Part shown: positions 36,748 through 46,092 of the stretch, one piece after another | Layout of the letters: each line of letters begins with the position of its first letter | How positions within the stretch are numbered: the stretch's first letter is position 1 | Source: Spirochaetota bacterium | GTDB taxonomy: Bacteria; Spirochaetota; UBA4802; JAFGJZ01 | Reading direction: 5' to 3' | Length of the DNA: 64,000 nucleotides | Assembly: GCA_016934935.1 (NCBI GenBank) | Contig: JAFGRW010000106.1 | Location: forward strand, 124,001-188,000 | Translations under genes and position numbers: made by a program | The notes under the pieces: generated by a model | Told to the model about the DNA's origin: nothing | What the model saw: the letters and a program-made list of their open reading frames with translations, nothing else | The model's database searches: none

Positions 36748-37560
36748 ATGTATATCAGGCAAACAGCTTATAATGGAACATTTTATCCTTCGGATAAGGC
36801 TAAACTTGCGGCTGAGATAGGTTATTATCTTGAAAACGCATCATCCGTAATAAAACACCCAACTGCCAAGGGCATTATTGTTCCACATGCCGGATATGTC
36901 TATTCAGGACAGATAGCAGCTTATTCCTACATGTCCTCATCAGATTGCAATCCATCTAAAATTATTGTTTTAGCACCATCACATAGATATTCTTTTGAAA
37001 AAGGATCAGTTATACCTGACGGTCTGTATCGTACTCCATTAGGAGATGTTAAAATTGATATATCAGCAGCAGAATTGTCAGAAAAGAGCTCAATGACCTT
37101 TTTAAAAGCTGCGCACGATTCTGAACACTCCATAGAGGTGCAGGTGCCTTTTCTTCAGACCGTTTTCCCAAATGCTGATTTAATACCTGTATTAATTGGG
37201 TCGCAGGATCCTTCAATATGCACCTCAATTGCGGCTGATATAGCATCAATATACGAAGATGAGAAACAAAAACCTCTTGTAGTTATCTCAACCGATCTTT
37301 CTCATTTTCATCGATACGATGAAGCGGTTCAGATAGATAATACTACCATGGGTATTATAACAGAATTTAACGAAGATACTTTATATCATTCGGTTCAAAA
37401 TGGGAGTGAAGCCTGCGGCTTCGCGGCTATCTATACAGGATTTAAACTTCTGAAAAAATTTGGAGCAAAAACGTGTGAAAAAATTATGTACAGAAATTCG
37501 GGTGATGCTTCAGGTGAAAAAAACAGGGTAGTCGGTTATATGGCTGCTGTTATTTATTAA
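36748..37560 (+). CDS. MEMO1 family protein (AmmeMemoRadiSam system protein B)
   Basis: 270 residues related to the LigB-like dioxygenase fold. The metal-site region IIVPHAGYVYSGQIAAY is near residue 49, then VLAPSHRY, DSEHSIEVQVPFLQ and VVISTDLSHFH. In many bacteria and archaea this gene is linked to AMMECR1 and a radical SAM protein; here AMMECR1 follows directly, but no radical SAM partner gene is adjacent. Biochemical function is not established. ATG 36748 has AGGAGA seven bases upstream and is used in place of the track start at 36706. Confidence 0.92.
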   Translation: MYIRQTAYNGTFYPSDKAKLAAEIGYYLENASSVIKHPTAKGIIVPHAGYVYSGQIAAYSYMSSSDCNPSKIIVLAPSHRYSFEKGSVIPDGLYRTPLGDVKIDISAAELSEKSSMTFLKAAHDSEHSIEVQVPFLQTVFPNADLIPVLIGSQDPSICTSIAADIASIYEDEKQKPLVVISTDLSHFHRYDEAVQIDNTTMGIITEFNEDTLYHSVQNGSEACGFAAIYTGFKLLKKFGAKTCEKIMYRNSGDASGEKNRVVGYMAAVIY

Positions 37561-37572
37561 GAGAGGTCTATA

Positions 37573-38139
37573 ATGGATATTTCCGGGAATGTAAAACAGT
37601 CACTTCTAAAGATTGCTCGATTAACAATTGCTTCACAACTGGGCATAAAGATGCCGTATTCTGCAGACTCAATCGACACAAGCGATCCCATCTTCAATAA
37701 AAAATGTGGAGCATTTGTAACCCTTCATTTAAATGGGTCGCTTCGCGGGTGTATAGGTTATATAGTCGGTATAAAACCGCTTTTACAGGCAGTAAAAGAC
37801 ATGGCTTATTCAGCCGCTTTCAAAGATCCAAGATTTTTACCCTTAACTCCGGCTGAATTTGAGCAAATTGACCTGGAAATATCTGTACTTTCTGAAATTG
37901 AAGAAGTTACAGATATCAGTCAGATTGTTGTTGGTAGAGATGGATTAATAATTACAAAAAATCATAGTTCTGGTCTTCTTTTGCCGCAGGTTGCTACCGA
38001 AAATAATTGGGATCTGGAAACTTTCCTGGGGCATACATGTCTTAAAGCTGGTCTTGATGTTGAATCGTGGAAAGATAAATCGACAGTAATTGAAAAATTT
38101 TCTGCAGAGGTTTTCGGAGAAAATAATGAAATTGAATAG
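37573..38139 (+). CDS. AMMECR1 domain protein (AmmeMemoRadiSam system protein A)
   Basis: 188 residues with the family signature LRGCIGYIVGIKPL and later the family segments AAFKDPRFLPLTPAE and LLLPQVATE. The cellular role is unknown; the fold suggests nucleic-acid or nucleotide-related activity. The gene starts 12 bases after the MEMO1 gene and should be co-translated; the pair recurs across distant phyla. GAGAGG precedes the ATG. Its end overlaps the next gene by 14 bases. Confidence 0.92.
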   Translation: MDISGNVKQSLLKIARLTIASQLGIKMPYSADSIDTSDPIFNKKCGAFVTLHLNGSLRGCIGYIVGIKPLLQAVKDMAYSAAFKDPRFLPLTPAEFEQIDLEISVLSEIEEVTDISQIVVGRDGLIITKNHSSGLLLPQVATENNWDLETFLGHTCLKAGLDVESWKDKSTVIEKFSAEVFGENNEIE

Positions 38140-38569
38140 AATCGTGCAATTTTTAATTATTGCTTTGTTGTTAACAAATTGCACTAAACATAAATCCAGT
38201 AATCCGGATATAGATGACATGGAAAAGATAAGGAAACTCTTTACTGTTTTCGAGGTCGCGTTAAAAAAGAACGATTACTCACTATACAGAAATGTATTTA
38301 CTGAATCTTCGACTAAAGATGATTTTGAAAAGAAATTTGGGGACAATTATTATAAAAACATTCAAATCATGAATGTTGTATTCAAAGGTGAGCAAATAAT
38401 TGGTGATGAAGTTGCTTTTGTTAATAATGTGACAATTGCTGCCGATAAATATGCCCGTGAAAATGATGAGTATATCGGAATGATTAGGGCAGACACTGTT
38501 GTATTTACTCCCAAAGAGAAATCGGTACAGTGGAAAATCTTACATATGATTACAATACACAATGAGTAA
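38126..38569 (+). CDS. Putative lipoprotein, 147 residues
   Basis: The ATG at 38126, with CGGAGA before it, gives a signal peptide MKLNRIVQFLIIALLLTNC with lipobox LTNC. The mature part has the look of a small SnoaL/NTF2-like domain (helix IRKLFTVFEVALKKNDYSLY, then beta strands ending in WKILHMI), but this fold assignment is tentative. The track start 36 bases upstream lies inside the AMMECR1 gene without a signal sequence and is rejected. Confidence 0.7.
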   Translation: MKLNRIVQFLIIALLLTNCTKHKSSNPDIDDMEKIRKLFTVFEVALKKNDYSLYRNVFTESSTKDDFEKKFGDNYYKNIQIMNVVFKGEQIIGDEVAFVNNVTIAADKYARENDEYIGMIRADTVVFTPKEKSVQWKILHMITIHNE

Positions 38570-38632
38570 TCAAAGCAAAAGTGGATATTATCCGAGAATT
38601 ATTTTTTTATATCATTTTTTGGATAAGAAAAA

Positions 38633-40558
38633 ATGAAAAAAAAGTCTTCACATTATATTTTCTTTATATTGATTCTCTTTTTTTTTAATCTTTACGGACA
38701 AACTGTTTCAGAACTGGATAATAGAGCTCAACGCTACTATGAAGCTGGTGAATACGAACGAGCTATAGTTGACTGGATCACCGCTCTTGAAAAGTCACCA
38801 GGCAATAAACAGATTCAGCACAAAGTTGAAATGGTTTATAACCGGAAAAGAACACGCGATCTTGCTTTTGAGCGTTCAAAAAAGTTTTTACGCATAGCAC
38901 GAACTCACCTGGAAAAAAAAGAAGCTCAAAAAAGCCTTGATAATGCTGATAAATCCATAGAAAATTTTATTACTGCTTATAGAATAACTCCCCGTGATCC
39001 TGAAATGCAAATTTTACGTGCTCGTGTAGAGCGTATGAGAGCTGATGCTTTACAGGAGTTAGAACGTCAACGGTTGCATGCTCAAATGAAAAAGAAATAC
39101 GACGCTCATTACGCAGCAGCTCAGGAATTTATGGAAAATAAAGAATATGAAAACGCAATAACAGAATGGGATGCAATGCTCGTGATATTTGCGGACGACA
39201 ATATCGCTAAAGAAGGTAAACGCAAAGCCACTCTTGCTTTACAGAGCCGTATGCGTTTTGAACAGATTAAACGTTTAACCGAAAACGGAATCAGACTTTT
39301 TGAAGAGACCAAATATCAGGAATCCCTTCACGATTTTGAAGAGATACTAAAATTAGATCCCGGCAACCCTGATGCAGAAAACTATATCGCTAAAATAGAT
39401 GATATTCTGGAAGAAGAACAGAAACTTGAACGCAAGCGACTACAGGCGGAGCGTTACTATAGCTCGGGTTTACAAAACAGCAGCGAATACAAATTTGATC
39501 AGGCACGTGAAGATTATGAGATGGTAATTTCTCTTATAGAGGATTATCAGGACGCAAAGTCCCGATTAGCAGGTCTTGATAAGCTGGAAGAAGAGTACAA
39601 CGAAAGAATACGTCAGCAGAATCTGGATAAAATAAATAGGCAGTTTCAGGCTGGTCTTCTTTATCTGGCCCAGGGAGACTACGAGAGTGCTGTAACCGCA
39701 TTTGAAAATATAATTGAGATTGATCCGGCAAACGATCAGGCAAGACGTTATGTTAAAACTTCCAAAGAAGCTCTTGCACAAGAGAAAGAAGATATAATTG
39801 ATGAAAGTTCTCCGTATTTTTCTCTTGTATCTACTCTCATAAGTTCAGGGAAACTATATTATGAAAGACAGGAGTACCGGAAATCACTGGATCAGTGGGA
39901 ACGTATTCTTAATCTGTTTCCAAACAATACTTTTGCTACTGAATATCTGCTAAAATGCCAGTTGAAACTGAATCCCGACATTTATAGAAAATTTGCCGCA
40001 GAACAGATAGAAGAAGGGAAAAAAATGCTCAAACAAAAAAATTACCCCAGGGCATTAAGGCGTTTTTCCATTATAAAATCAATTTCTCCGGATTATCCGG
40101 ATATTGATAATCTTATTGCGTCAGCTAAACCTTCTAAACCTCAAATACCAATACCTGCGGGTACACCACCTCCTCGTATAACCGTATCACCTGCCGAAAT
40201 TGAACAGAGATATAATCGCGGTATAGAATTGTACCGTAACGGAGATTTTAAAAAAGCATTAAACGAGTTTAAATGGGTTGTTAAAAATGATCCGCAAAAC
40301 ACAAGAGCGATAATAAATGTTAACAAAATTGAATCAGAAATACGTCTTTCCGGGAATCCCGCCAGGAAAAGATCTGCCACACTTAGTGAGGAACAAAAAA
40401 AACTGGTTCGGCAATACTATTTTGCCGGAATAAACTACTACTCTCAGAATAAATTTGCTGAAGCTGTAAGCGAATGGCGAAAAGTACTTGCTATAGATCC
40501 AAACCATGATAAAGCAAGAAACAATATACGAAATTGTCTTCTTTTAATGAAACAGTGA
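38633..40558 (+). CDS. Exported TPR-repeat protein, 641 residues
   Basis: N-terminal signal peptide (HYIFFILILFFFNLYGQ) followed by tetratricopeptide-like repeats throughout, for example AQRYYEAGEYERAIVDWITA, AAQEFMENKEYENAITEWDA, GLLYLAQGDYESAVTAFENI and the C-terminal GINYYSQNKFAEAVSEWRKV. Long charged helical linkers and a proline-rich gap near 505 (PIPAGTPPPR) separate groups of repeats. It is probably a periplasmic scaffold. It is followed after 4 bases by the SpoIIE phosphatase, so the two may act together. Confidence 0.85.
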   Translation: MKKKSSHYIFFILILFFFNLYGQTVSELDNRAQRYYEAGEYERAIVDWITALEKSPGNKQIQHKVEMVYNRKRTRDLAFERSKKFLRIARTHLEKKEAQKSLDNADKSIENFITAYRITPRDPEMQILRARVERMRADALQELERQRLHAQMKKKYDAHYAAAQEFMENKEYENAITEWDAMLVIFADDNIAKEGKRKATLALQSRMRFEQIKRLTENGIRLFEETKYQESLHDFEEILKLDPGNPDAENYIAKIDDILEEEQKLERKRLQAERYYSSGLQNSSEYKFDQAREDYEMVISLIEDYQDAKSRLAGLDKLEEEYNERIRQQNLDKINRQFQAGLLYLAQGDYESAVTAFENIIEIDPANDQARRYVKTSKEALAQEKEDIIDESSPYFSLVSTLISSGKLYYERQEYRKSLDQWERILNLFPNNTFATEYLLKCQLKLNPDIYRKFAAEQIEEGKKMLKQKNYPRALRRFSIIKSISPDYPDIDNLIASAKPSKPQIPIPAGTPPPRITVSPAEIEQRYNRGIELYRNGDFKKALNEFKWVVKNDPQNTRAIINVNKIESEIRLSGNPARKRSATLSEEQKKLVRQYYFAGINYYSQNKFAEAVSEWRKVLAIDPNHDKARNNIRNCLLLMKQ

Positions 40559-40562
40559 GCTT

Positions 40563-42128
40563 ATGATGAAAAATAAAAAAAACATTGCGGATGAAAATAA
40601 AGATCTGAAAAACAGTAAAAAGAAACGTGTTATTTTCAGCCTTAAATTTAAATTTTCAATTGCGATTATTGTTCTAACCGTAACCATTATTTCTTCAATG
40701 GCATATTATTTTCTTCAAAAAGAGACTCTTTTATTAACAGATAATATAAAAGACAATGCCCGCCTTATGATGAATACTTTTTCTGCAGTAACTCAAACTT
40801 CTTTAGGTGATAATGATCTTGTAATTTATGATACAATAAATATTTTTAAGCAGAACAAATCGTTCCGTTACGCCTATGTCACAGATCCGGAGGGTAGCGT
40901 AATTATCTCGGACAATCCTGATAAAATTCCGGACAACAGTAAAGATGAATATTTGAAAAAAGCTATTAACAATGACACGGTAAAAACTGTTTTAGAGCAT
41001 GAGATCAAGGACAATCAGGATGAAAACGGCAAAATTTATGATTTTATAATGCCTGTTTACAGCAGATTGAACGACAGCCGTATCGCGATTATACGTCTTG
41101 GTTTCTCTGACGCCTTGATTCGTGATCAGATAAAAAAACTTCAAAACACAATTATTGTTATAGCATTAATATTTATAGGTGCTTCCGTTATCGCTTCTTT
41201 TATATTATCTTACATTACAACTAATCCTCTGAAACATCTTTCCAATGGAGTTGCCATAATAGCAACCGGTAATATGGATCATAAGATAACAATAAGATCC
41301 AAGGACGAGATTGGACGTTTGGCTAGTGAGTTTAACTCTATGACCCTTGAGTTGAAAGAGGCTAAGAACAAGGAAATCGAGAGCCGGCTTTTGGCGGAAC
41401 AGCTTGAGCTTGCTAAAGAGATTCAGGAAGGTCTAAACCCGATGGGTTTTTACAACAGCCGGGGTGTACAGATCCAGGGATATACCAGAGCCGCGAAGGG
41501 AGTGGGGGGAGATTATTTTGACTATATCGATATAGATGATTCCAGGGTTGGTGTTTTGATTAGTGATGTCTCTGGTAAAGGTGTACCGGCATCACTTGTA
41601 ATGGTGATGATTCGTACTGTTTTTGTATCTTCGGTTGATCAAAACTCCACTTCTGTTCAATGCAAAAACATTGTAACGGCAGTGAACAACTCTTTAAGTG
41701 CTGATTTTGCAATAGATAAATTTGCTACAATGATGTTTATAATCTTTGACCGTGCAAGTGGGACTCTGTCATTTACAAATGCCGGTCATGGACCTCTTTT
41801 TTGTTACCGGGCAAAAGAAAAACATTGCACAGTCACAACTTTGGAAGGCATGCCAATAGGCATTGTGGACGAAGCCTCCTATTTGCAGTCATCAACCCGG
41901 TTCGATGCAGGTGATATTGTCGTTATGTATACAGACGGTATTACGGAAATGCGAAACTCAAATCGCGAAGAATACGGTAGAGCAAGAATGCAAAAAATGC
42001 TAATGCTAAACTGTGAAAAAAGCGCAGAAGAAATTGTGAAAACAATAATAGAGGATGTTGAGGAATTTCGAGGAGAAACTCCCCCTCACGACGATATGAC
42101 CCTTGTTGTGGTTAAACGTACTGAGTAG
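40563..42128 (+). CDS. Membrane sensor SpoIIE/RsbU-type serine phosphatase
   Basis: 521 residues: TM1 (about 29-48), an extracytoplasmic single-Cache-like sensor (to about 195), TM2 (IVIALIFIGASVIASFI), a HAMP domain, then a PP2C-type SpoIIE catalytic domain. Metal-binding acids are in GVGGDYFDYIDID, LISDVSGKGVPASL, VMYTDGITEM and HDDMTLVVV. Such enzymes dephosphorylate STAS anti-sigma antagonists; a STAS gene with the phospho-serine lies convergently 2 bases downstream and is the likely substrate. No matching HPK-type anti-sigma kinase is obvious nearby. Confidence 0.92.
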   Translation: MMKNKKNIADENKDLKNSKKKRVIFSLKFKFSIAIIVLTVTIISSMAYYFLQKETLLLTDNIKDNARLMMNTFSAVTQTSLGDNDLVIYDTINIFKQNKSFRYAYVTDPEGSVIISDNPDKIPDNSKDEYLKKAINNDTVKTVLEHEIKDNQDENGKIYDFIMPVYSRLNDSRIAIIRLGFSDALIRDQIKKLQNTIIVIALIFIGASVIASFILSYITTNPLKHLSNGVAIIATGNMDHKITIRSKDEIGRLASEFNSMTLELKEAKNKEIESRLLAEQLELAKEIQEGLNPMGFYNSRGVQIQGYTRAAKGVGGDYFDYIDIDDSRVGVLISDVSGKGVPASLVMVMIRTVFVSSVDQNSTSVQCKNIVTAVNNSLSADFAIDKFATMMFIIFDRASGTLSFTNAGHGPLFCYRAKEKHCTVTTLEGMPIGIVDEASYLQSSTRFDAGDIVVMYTDGITEMRNSNREEYGRARMQKMLMLNCEKSAEEIVKTIIEDVEEFRGETPPHDDMTLVVVKRTE

Positions 42129-42130
42129 AG

Positions 42131-42454
42131 TTAAACAAGTTCACTTTCGTTATAGTATATTTTAAAAAATTTATCAAGTGTTGCAAGTTTTAGTATGTTA
42201 AGTACGTCATCACTAATATTCATCAAGGCAAACGAACCATTATGAGCCTTCATCTTTTTCTGACCAGCCACAAGAGCTCCTATACCGGAAGAATCCATAT
42301 AGTTTACTTCCTTCATATCAACTACAACGCTGCTGTTCGAGCCGTCAGTTAAACTAAATAATGCATTTTTCAGCTCACTTACATTGTAGAGATCAACTTC
42401 ACCGCTTACACTGATAATTTTATTGTCGCCATGTTCGCGGATAGATATGTCCAT
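42131..42454 (-). CDS. STAS-domain anti-sigma factor antagonist
   Basis: 107-residue SpoIIAA/RsbV-like protein. ISVSGEVDLYNVSELKNALF and VVDMKEVNYMDSSGIGALVA are the STAS core; the regulated serine in DSSG is present. In its dephosphorylated form it should bind an anti-sigma kinase or other partner. The track start (42481) is replaced by the ATG at 42454 with GGAGG five bases upstream. It converges on the membrane SpoIIE phosphatase gene, its probable activator. Confidence 0.92.
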   Translation of the reverse strand: MDISIREHGDNKIISVSGEVDLYNVSELKNALFSLTDGSNSSVVVDMKEVNYMDSSGIGALVAGQKKMKAHNGSFALMNISDDVLNILKLATLDKFFKIYYNESELV

Positions 42455-42481
42455 AAAATCCTCCAGTTGATTGACTGACAT

Positions 42482-42826
42482 ATTGACATTGTTTACTATT
42501 ATGTAAAGTTTTTTTTAATTAACCTTAGTGCAAATATGATGTTTTCTTCTAAATACTTAAAAATATGAAACAACAGAATACAATAATTGTTATTAAATTT
42601 GATAGAATTATATACGAATAATAGAAAAATGACAAATAAAACTATTTGAATAAATCCTAATTACTTAACTAACGGTAAAAAACTGTATTTATTATAAAGA
42701 ATACTTTAATTAACCACTACTTCAATCGAGAAGTGCAATGAATTATATTTTGTTCAGAATTTATTATTTATTGACCTTTTCTCAAAAATGGGTATAGTAT
42801 TACTAAAAGTCAGCTGATTATGGCAC
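42482..42826. other. Divergent intergenic region, no gene seen
   Basis: About 345 AT-rich bases between the STAS gene and the kinase-like gene. Its right end holds a clear promoter-like site (42771-42798). I see no supported ORF, hairpin terminator or repeat copy here. Confidence 0.5.
42771..42798 (+). promoter_or_regulatory. Sigma-70-like promoter for the kinase-like/phosphatase/FGE operon
   Basis: TTGACC (42771-42776), 16 bases, TATAGT (42793-42798). The implied start point near 42805 leaves a short leader before the first gene. Five of six positions match at each hexamer. Confidence 0.55.
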
Positions 42827-43939
42827 TTGGAACAAAGGTTTGGCATATGCTATATGGAATATCATGATATAATTAAAAAGTCAATTGAGAAGTTAAATCA
42901 AGATTTTGAGATTCGTAACTCGCTTTTCCTGAGTATAATTCATAGAAATATAGACGCCTTGATAAAAAATGCCCCGTCCTGGTTTGGAGATAATCCCCCT
43001 CATGAATTTGTGGATGTGTTAAATTCTCTTGTTAATTTTTCGGTTTTAATAGCAGAGCAGGTAACGAATGTAAGTGAATTGATTAATGAGAAGACTTATC
43101 AGACATTTTCTCCTTACTCAATTTTAAAAGTCATACGTTATGATTTTTTAGAACTTGTCGTTTTTAAAAGGATGGTTATAAGCGGAGATAGAAACATCGA
43201 GATTTCCACATCAAAGGAGGTGTTTAAAGATTCACTTTATCATATATTTTTCTCTATTTCACAGTTTATTACTGATAATACATCAGTAGAAACCAGAATT
43301 AGCGAAGAGGGCTCTTCAGTGCTGATTTCTTTAATTTTTAGTGACCTGTCAGAAAAAATGCCGGATATAAAAACACTTTTGCGTTTGTTTATTACAGATG
43401 ATAAAAGCGATATAGGAACCAAAGAATCCCATGGATTAAAAATAGGATTAAATACCGCAGTTGAAAATATAAGACGCATTGGCGGAATGATTCACATAGA
43501 TAACCTATCCGACTATAGTCGACTTCAAATAATTATATCGTTCCCTACGCTTTCCTTTTTGCAGACTATCAGTGATGTTCGAAAATATGACATTCCAGAA
43601 CCCCTTGAAAAAAAAGAGGGAACCATTCTGGTCAGTTTTGCAGACAAGATAACTGAACTTTTATTGTCTGAAAATTTCACCAAAAACGGTTATAATGTAA
43701 TCGTTGGATCAATATCCAAGCTGAATCTGCTGGAAAGCTATTCAAAAGTAACACATATTGTAGTTGATTACGATTCTATAATAGATATTTATGAATCACC
43801 CGAAGATTTTTACGCGATTCATTCTTCTAAGAGACTTCTGGTAATACATAAAAAATCTGTTGACCCGGTAGAATTTGTTAATGTAACTTATCTCTCTATT
43901 CCCCTCGAAATTGATAAGATACTGGAGAAACTCGACTGA
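42827..43939 (+). CDS. Degenerate histidine-kinase-like protein with receiver-like C-terminus
   Basis: 370 residues. A helical N-terminal part resembles a dimerisation domain (LFLSIIHRNIDALIKNAPSW). The middle ends with HGLKIGLNTAVENIRRIGGM, which mimics the G2 box and last helix of an HATPase domain, but clear N and G1 boxes are not visible. The last 110 residues (TILVSFADKITELLLSENFT, then HIVVDYDSI) look like a receiver fold. I infer a non-canonical or catalytically dead hybrid kinase. Start is uncertain: TTG 42827 (track) or ATG 42854, neither with a good Shine-Dalgarno. The phosphatase gene starts on the base after its stop. Confidence 0.55.
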   Translation: MEQRFGICYMEYHDIIKKSIEKLNQDFEIRNSLFLSIIHRNIDALIKNAPSWFGDNPPHEFVDVLNSLVNFSVLIAEQVTNVSELINEKTYQTFSPYSILKVIRYDFLELVVFKRMVISGDRNIEISTSKEVFKDSLYHIFFSISQFITDNTSVETRISEEGSSVLISLIFSDLSEKMPDIKTLLRLFITDDKSDIGTKESHGLKIGLNTAVENIRRIGGMIHIDNLSDYSRLQIIISFPTLSFLQTISDVRKYDIPEPLEKKEGTILVSFADKITELLLSENFTKNGYNVIVGSISKLNLLESYSKVTHIVVDYDSIIDIYESPEDFYAIHSSKRLLVIHKKSVDPVEFVNVTYLSIPLEIDKILEKLD

Positions 43940-44599
43940 ATGAACTATCTAATAGGTGATATACACGGTGAGTTTTCAAAGTTATTACAGCTTATTAAAA
44001 TAATTGAAAAAGATTTTGAACCGGAAAATGACGAACTGATTTTTTTAGGTGATTACATTGATCGTGGACCTGACTCTTATAAGGTTGTCGAGTATTTGTG
44101 CAAATTATCCGTTAAGTATAAAACTGTCTTTATTATGGGGAATCATGAGCAGATGCTGTATGATACAATATATAAAAATGAATCGAAGGCCATTTATTAT
44201 CAAAACGGTGGCCAGACGACTTACGATAGTTATATGGCCAATACAGGATCATTTGTAATTCCCGAACACCATAAAAAAATTCTTTTTTCGGGCATTCACT
44301 ATGTTGAAAGAAATGATTTCATAGCTGTTCATGCAGGAATAAACCCTAATTATGAAAATCCTGTTATGTGTGATGAATTTGATCTTATGTGGATACGTAA
44401 AGAATTTTTTAATGACAAAAAAAAATGGAAGAAAACGGTAATCTTTGGTCATACTCCAACTTTTTTTATTACAAAAGAGAGGAATACTCCCTATATTGAC
44501 GAAAATAAGAATATAATTGGTATTGATACAGGTGCGGTCTATTACGGATATCTAACCGCAATAAGAATGCCGGATCGCAAGATTTACCAGGTGGGATAA
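43940..44599 (+). CDS. PP1-like metallophosphoesterase (serine/threonine phosphatase family)
   Basis: 219 residues with the full calcineurin-like metal set: LIGDIHGEFSKL, IFLGDYIDRGPDSYK, IMGNHEQML, AVHAGINPN and VIFGHTP. This is the bacterial PrpA/ApaH-like group, so it may dephosphorylate proteins or cleave dinucleoside tetraphosphate. Coupling to the kinase-like gene (0-base gap) supports a protein-phosphatase role. It is cytoplasmic. The SUMF1-like gene starts one base after its stop. Confidence 0.9.
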   Translation: MNYLIGDIHGEFSKLLQLIKIIEKDFEPENDELIFLGDYIDRGPDSYKVVEYLCKLSVKYKTVFIMGNHEQMLYDTIYKNESKAIYYQNGGQTTYDSYMANTGSFVIPEHHKKILFSGIHYVERNDFIAVHAGINPNYENPVMCDEFDLMWIRKEFFNDKKKWKKTVIFGHTPTFFITKERNTPYIDENKNIIGIDTGAVYYGYLTAIRMPDRKIYQVG

Positions 44600-44600
44600 T

Positions 44601-45728
44601 ATGAAAAAAATTGCAATCTTACTCTTTGTACCCGTAATTATCTTTTCGCAGCCGGAAAAAGTTTTTGTCGTTAAAAGCATTCTTGACCAAAACAGGTTTG
44701 TTTTCCAATCGGAAAAAAGACTGACCAATAGTCGCTACAACATTCATCTGGATTCTGTTGATTCCGGAGAAGTTACCATTCAATCAGGTAGCAGAGTTAA
44801 CAGTTTTACAAATTACAAGTATGAATATATCGCGATTACATCAGCGGCAGTATTAAAAAAGTTAAAAACCGGTGATACCTTTACTTTCCATTCAAAACCC
44901 GAAAAAAGAATTCCGGTTTATAATGACTCATTTACTAGTGAGAAAAAAAGTTATGATAAATCGATAGTATCGGAAGTTGATAAAAGAGAGATGGTTCTCG
45001 TAAGTGGAGGTATTACTCTGATTGGTTCTGATCTTGGCCAGCCTCATGAATCACCGGTACACAATAAAATTATAAAAAGTTTTTATATAGATAAATACGA
45101 AGTCAGTAATCGTGATTATCTTGTTTTTTGCAAGGAAACCGCAGTAAATACACCCATATCATGGACCAATGGCGAGTTTCCACAAAAGATGGCAGATTTC
45201 CCGGTAATGGTTACCTATTATGAAGCTGAGGCTTATGCCAAATGGGCTGGTAAAAGACTTCCCACAGAGTTTGAATGGGAAAGAGCTGCTAATGGTGTAG
45301 AGGCTACTCAAAAAACAGTTACAAATTTAGGGGTTGTAGAAAAGCCATTTAAAACAAGATATCCCTGGGGAAATGATCTGCATAATTATGTGAATTATAA
45401 TGAATTTTGGGAAAATAATAACGATATTCCATTTGAAAGAGGTCTACTTCCTGTTTATTATTATAAAGAGCGTAACGTTTCATTCTATGGAGTAGTTAAT
45501 ATGTGTGGCAACGCGGCCGAGTGGACATCTTCATGGTATGAAAAATATCCTGGAGCAAATTGCAGTTCAATACGTTTTGGTCAACAGGTTAAAGTCGTTC
45601 GTGGGGGTGATTACAAAAGTAGTGCTGATGAAATTACAATCAGTTCCCGAGCTTATGGTGGTTTGCCGGATCTTCACTCTGACAATAGATCTGGATTTAG
45701 ATGTGTAAAAGAAATAAACCGGAGGTAA
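44601..45728 (+). CDS. Exported formylglycine-generating-enzyme-like (SUMF1/FGE) protein
   Basis: 375 residues with a signal peptide (KIAILLFVPVIIFSQ), an N-terminal region of about 110 residues that is not recognised, and an FGE-sulfatase domain. Landmarks are EMVLVSGGITLIGSD, SFYIDKYEVSNRDYLVFC, FPVMVTYYEAEAYAKWAGKR, LPTEFEWERAANG, YPWGNDLH, NMCGNAAEWTSSW and VVRGGDY, ending SGFRCVK. Most bacterial members outside sulfatase clusters are not true formylglycine enzymes but binding or regulatory modules; no sulfatase is nearby. It probably acts in the periplasm. Confidence 0.88.
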   Translation: MKKIAILLFVPVIIFSQPEKVFVVKSILDQNRFVFQSEKRLTNSRYNIHLDSVDSGEVTIQSGSRVNSFTNYKYEYIAITSAAVLKKLKTGDTFTFHSKPEKRIPVYNDSFTSEKKSYDKSIVSEVDKREMVLVSGGITLIGSDLGQPHESPVHNKIIKSFYIDKYEVSNRDYLVFCKETAVNTPISWTNGEFPQKMADFPVMVTYYEAEAYAKWAGKRLPTEFEWERAANGVEATQKTVTNLGVVEKPFKTRYPWGNDLHNYVNYNEFWENNNDIPFERGLLPVYYYKERNVSFYGVVNMCGNAAEWTSSWYEKYPGANCSSIRFGQQVKVVRGGDYKSSADEITISSRAYGGLPDLHSDNRSGFRCVKEINRR

Positions 45729-45732
45729 TGTT

Positions 45733-46092
45733 GTGTTAAAAAAGAAAAGCAACTACCTGTCTATTCTGAAACTTGAACTTGAAGATTTAAAAACTGATAT
45801 TGAATTACTGATAAAAAAGTGTTGTGAAGACAAAGAGGAAGATAATATCTCAAATTATGTTTTCATGGAAAATCTTACTCTTTTTAATAACGAAATTCTG
45901 GGAGTCAATGTATTCCATACAATTATTGATGATTTTGCTTCTAAAATTGATGAATATTCCGATCTTGAAGAAATGATAGATAAATTAAAAGATACATTTA
46001 TGGACAAAATGAAAGAGTTTGGTGTTTCTAAAGCTATTTACTTGTCCATTTTAAGAAAAATGGACAAGGTTAAAAGCTATGTGATGCAGTAA
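45733..46092 (+). CDS. Small helical unknown protein, 119 residues
   Basis: GTG start with GGAGG seven bases upstream. Acidic-basic amphipathic helices dominate (LELEDLKTDIELLIKKCCED, FASKIDEYSDLEEMIDKLKD). No signal peptide, membrane segment or known motif. It follows the FGE gene by 4 bases and is probably the last gene of the 42827-46092 operon. Its TAA abuts the stop of a convergent microprotein gene with no bases between. Confidence 0.65.
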   Translation: MLKKKSNYLSILKLELEDLKTDIELLIKKCCEDKEEDNISNYVFMENLTLFNNEILGVNVFHTIIDDFASKIDEYSDLEEMIDKLKDTFMDKMKEFGVSKAIYLSILRKMDKVKSYVMQ

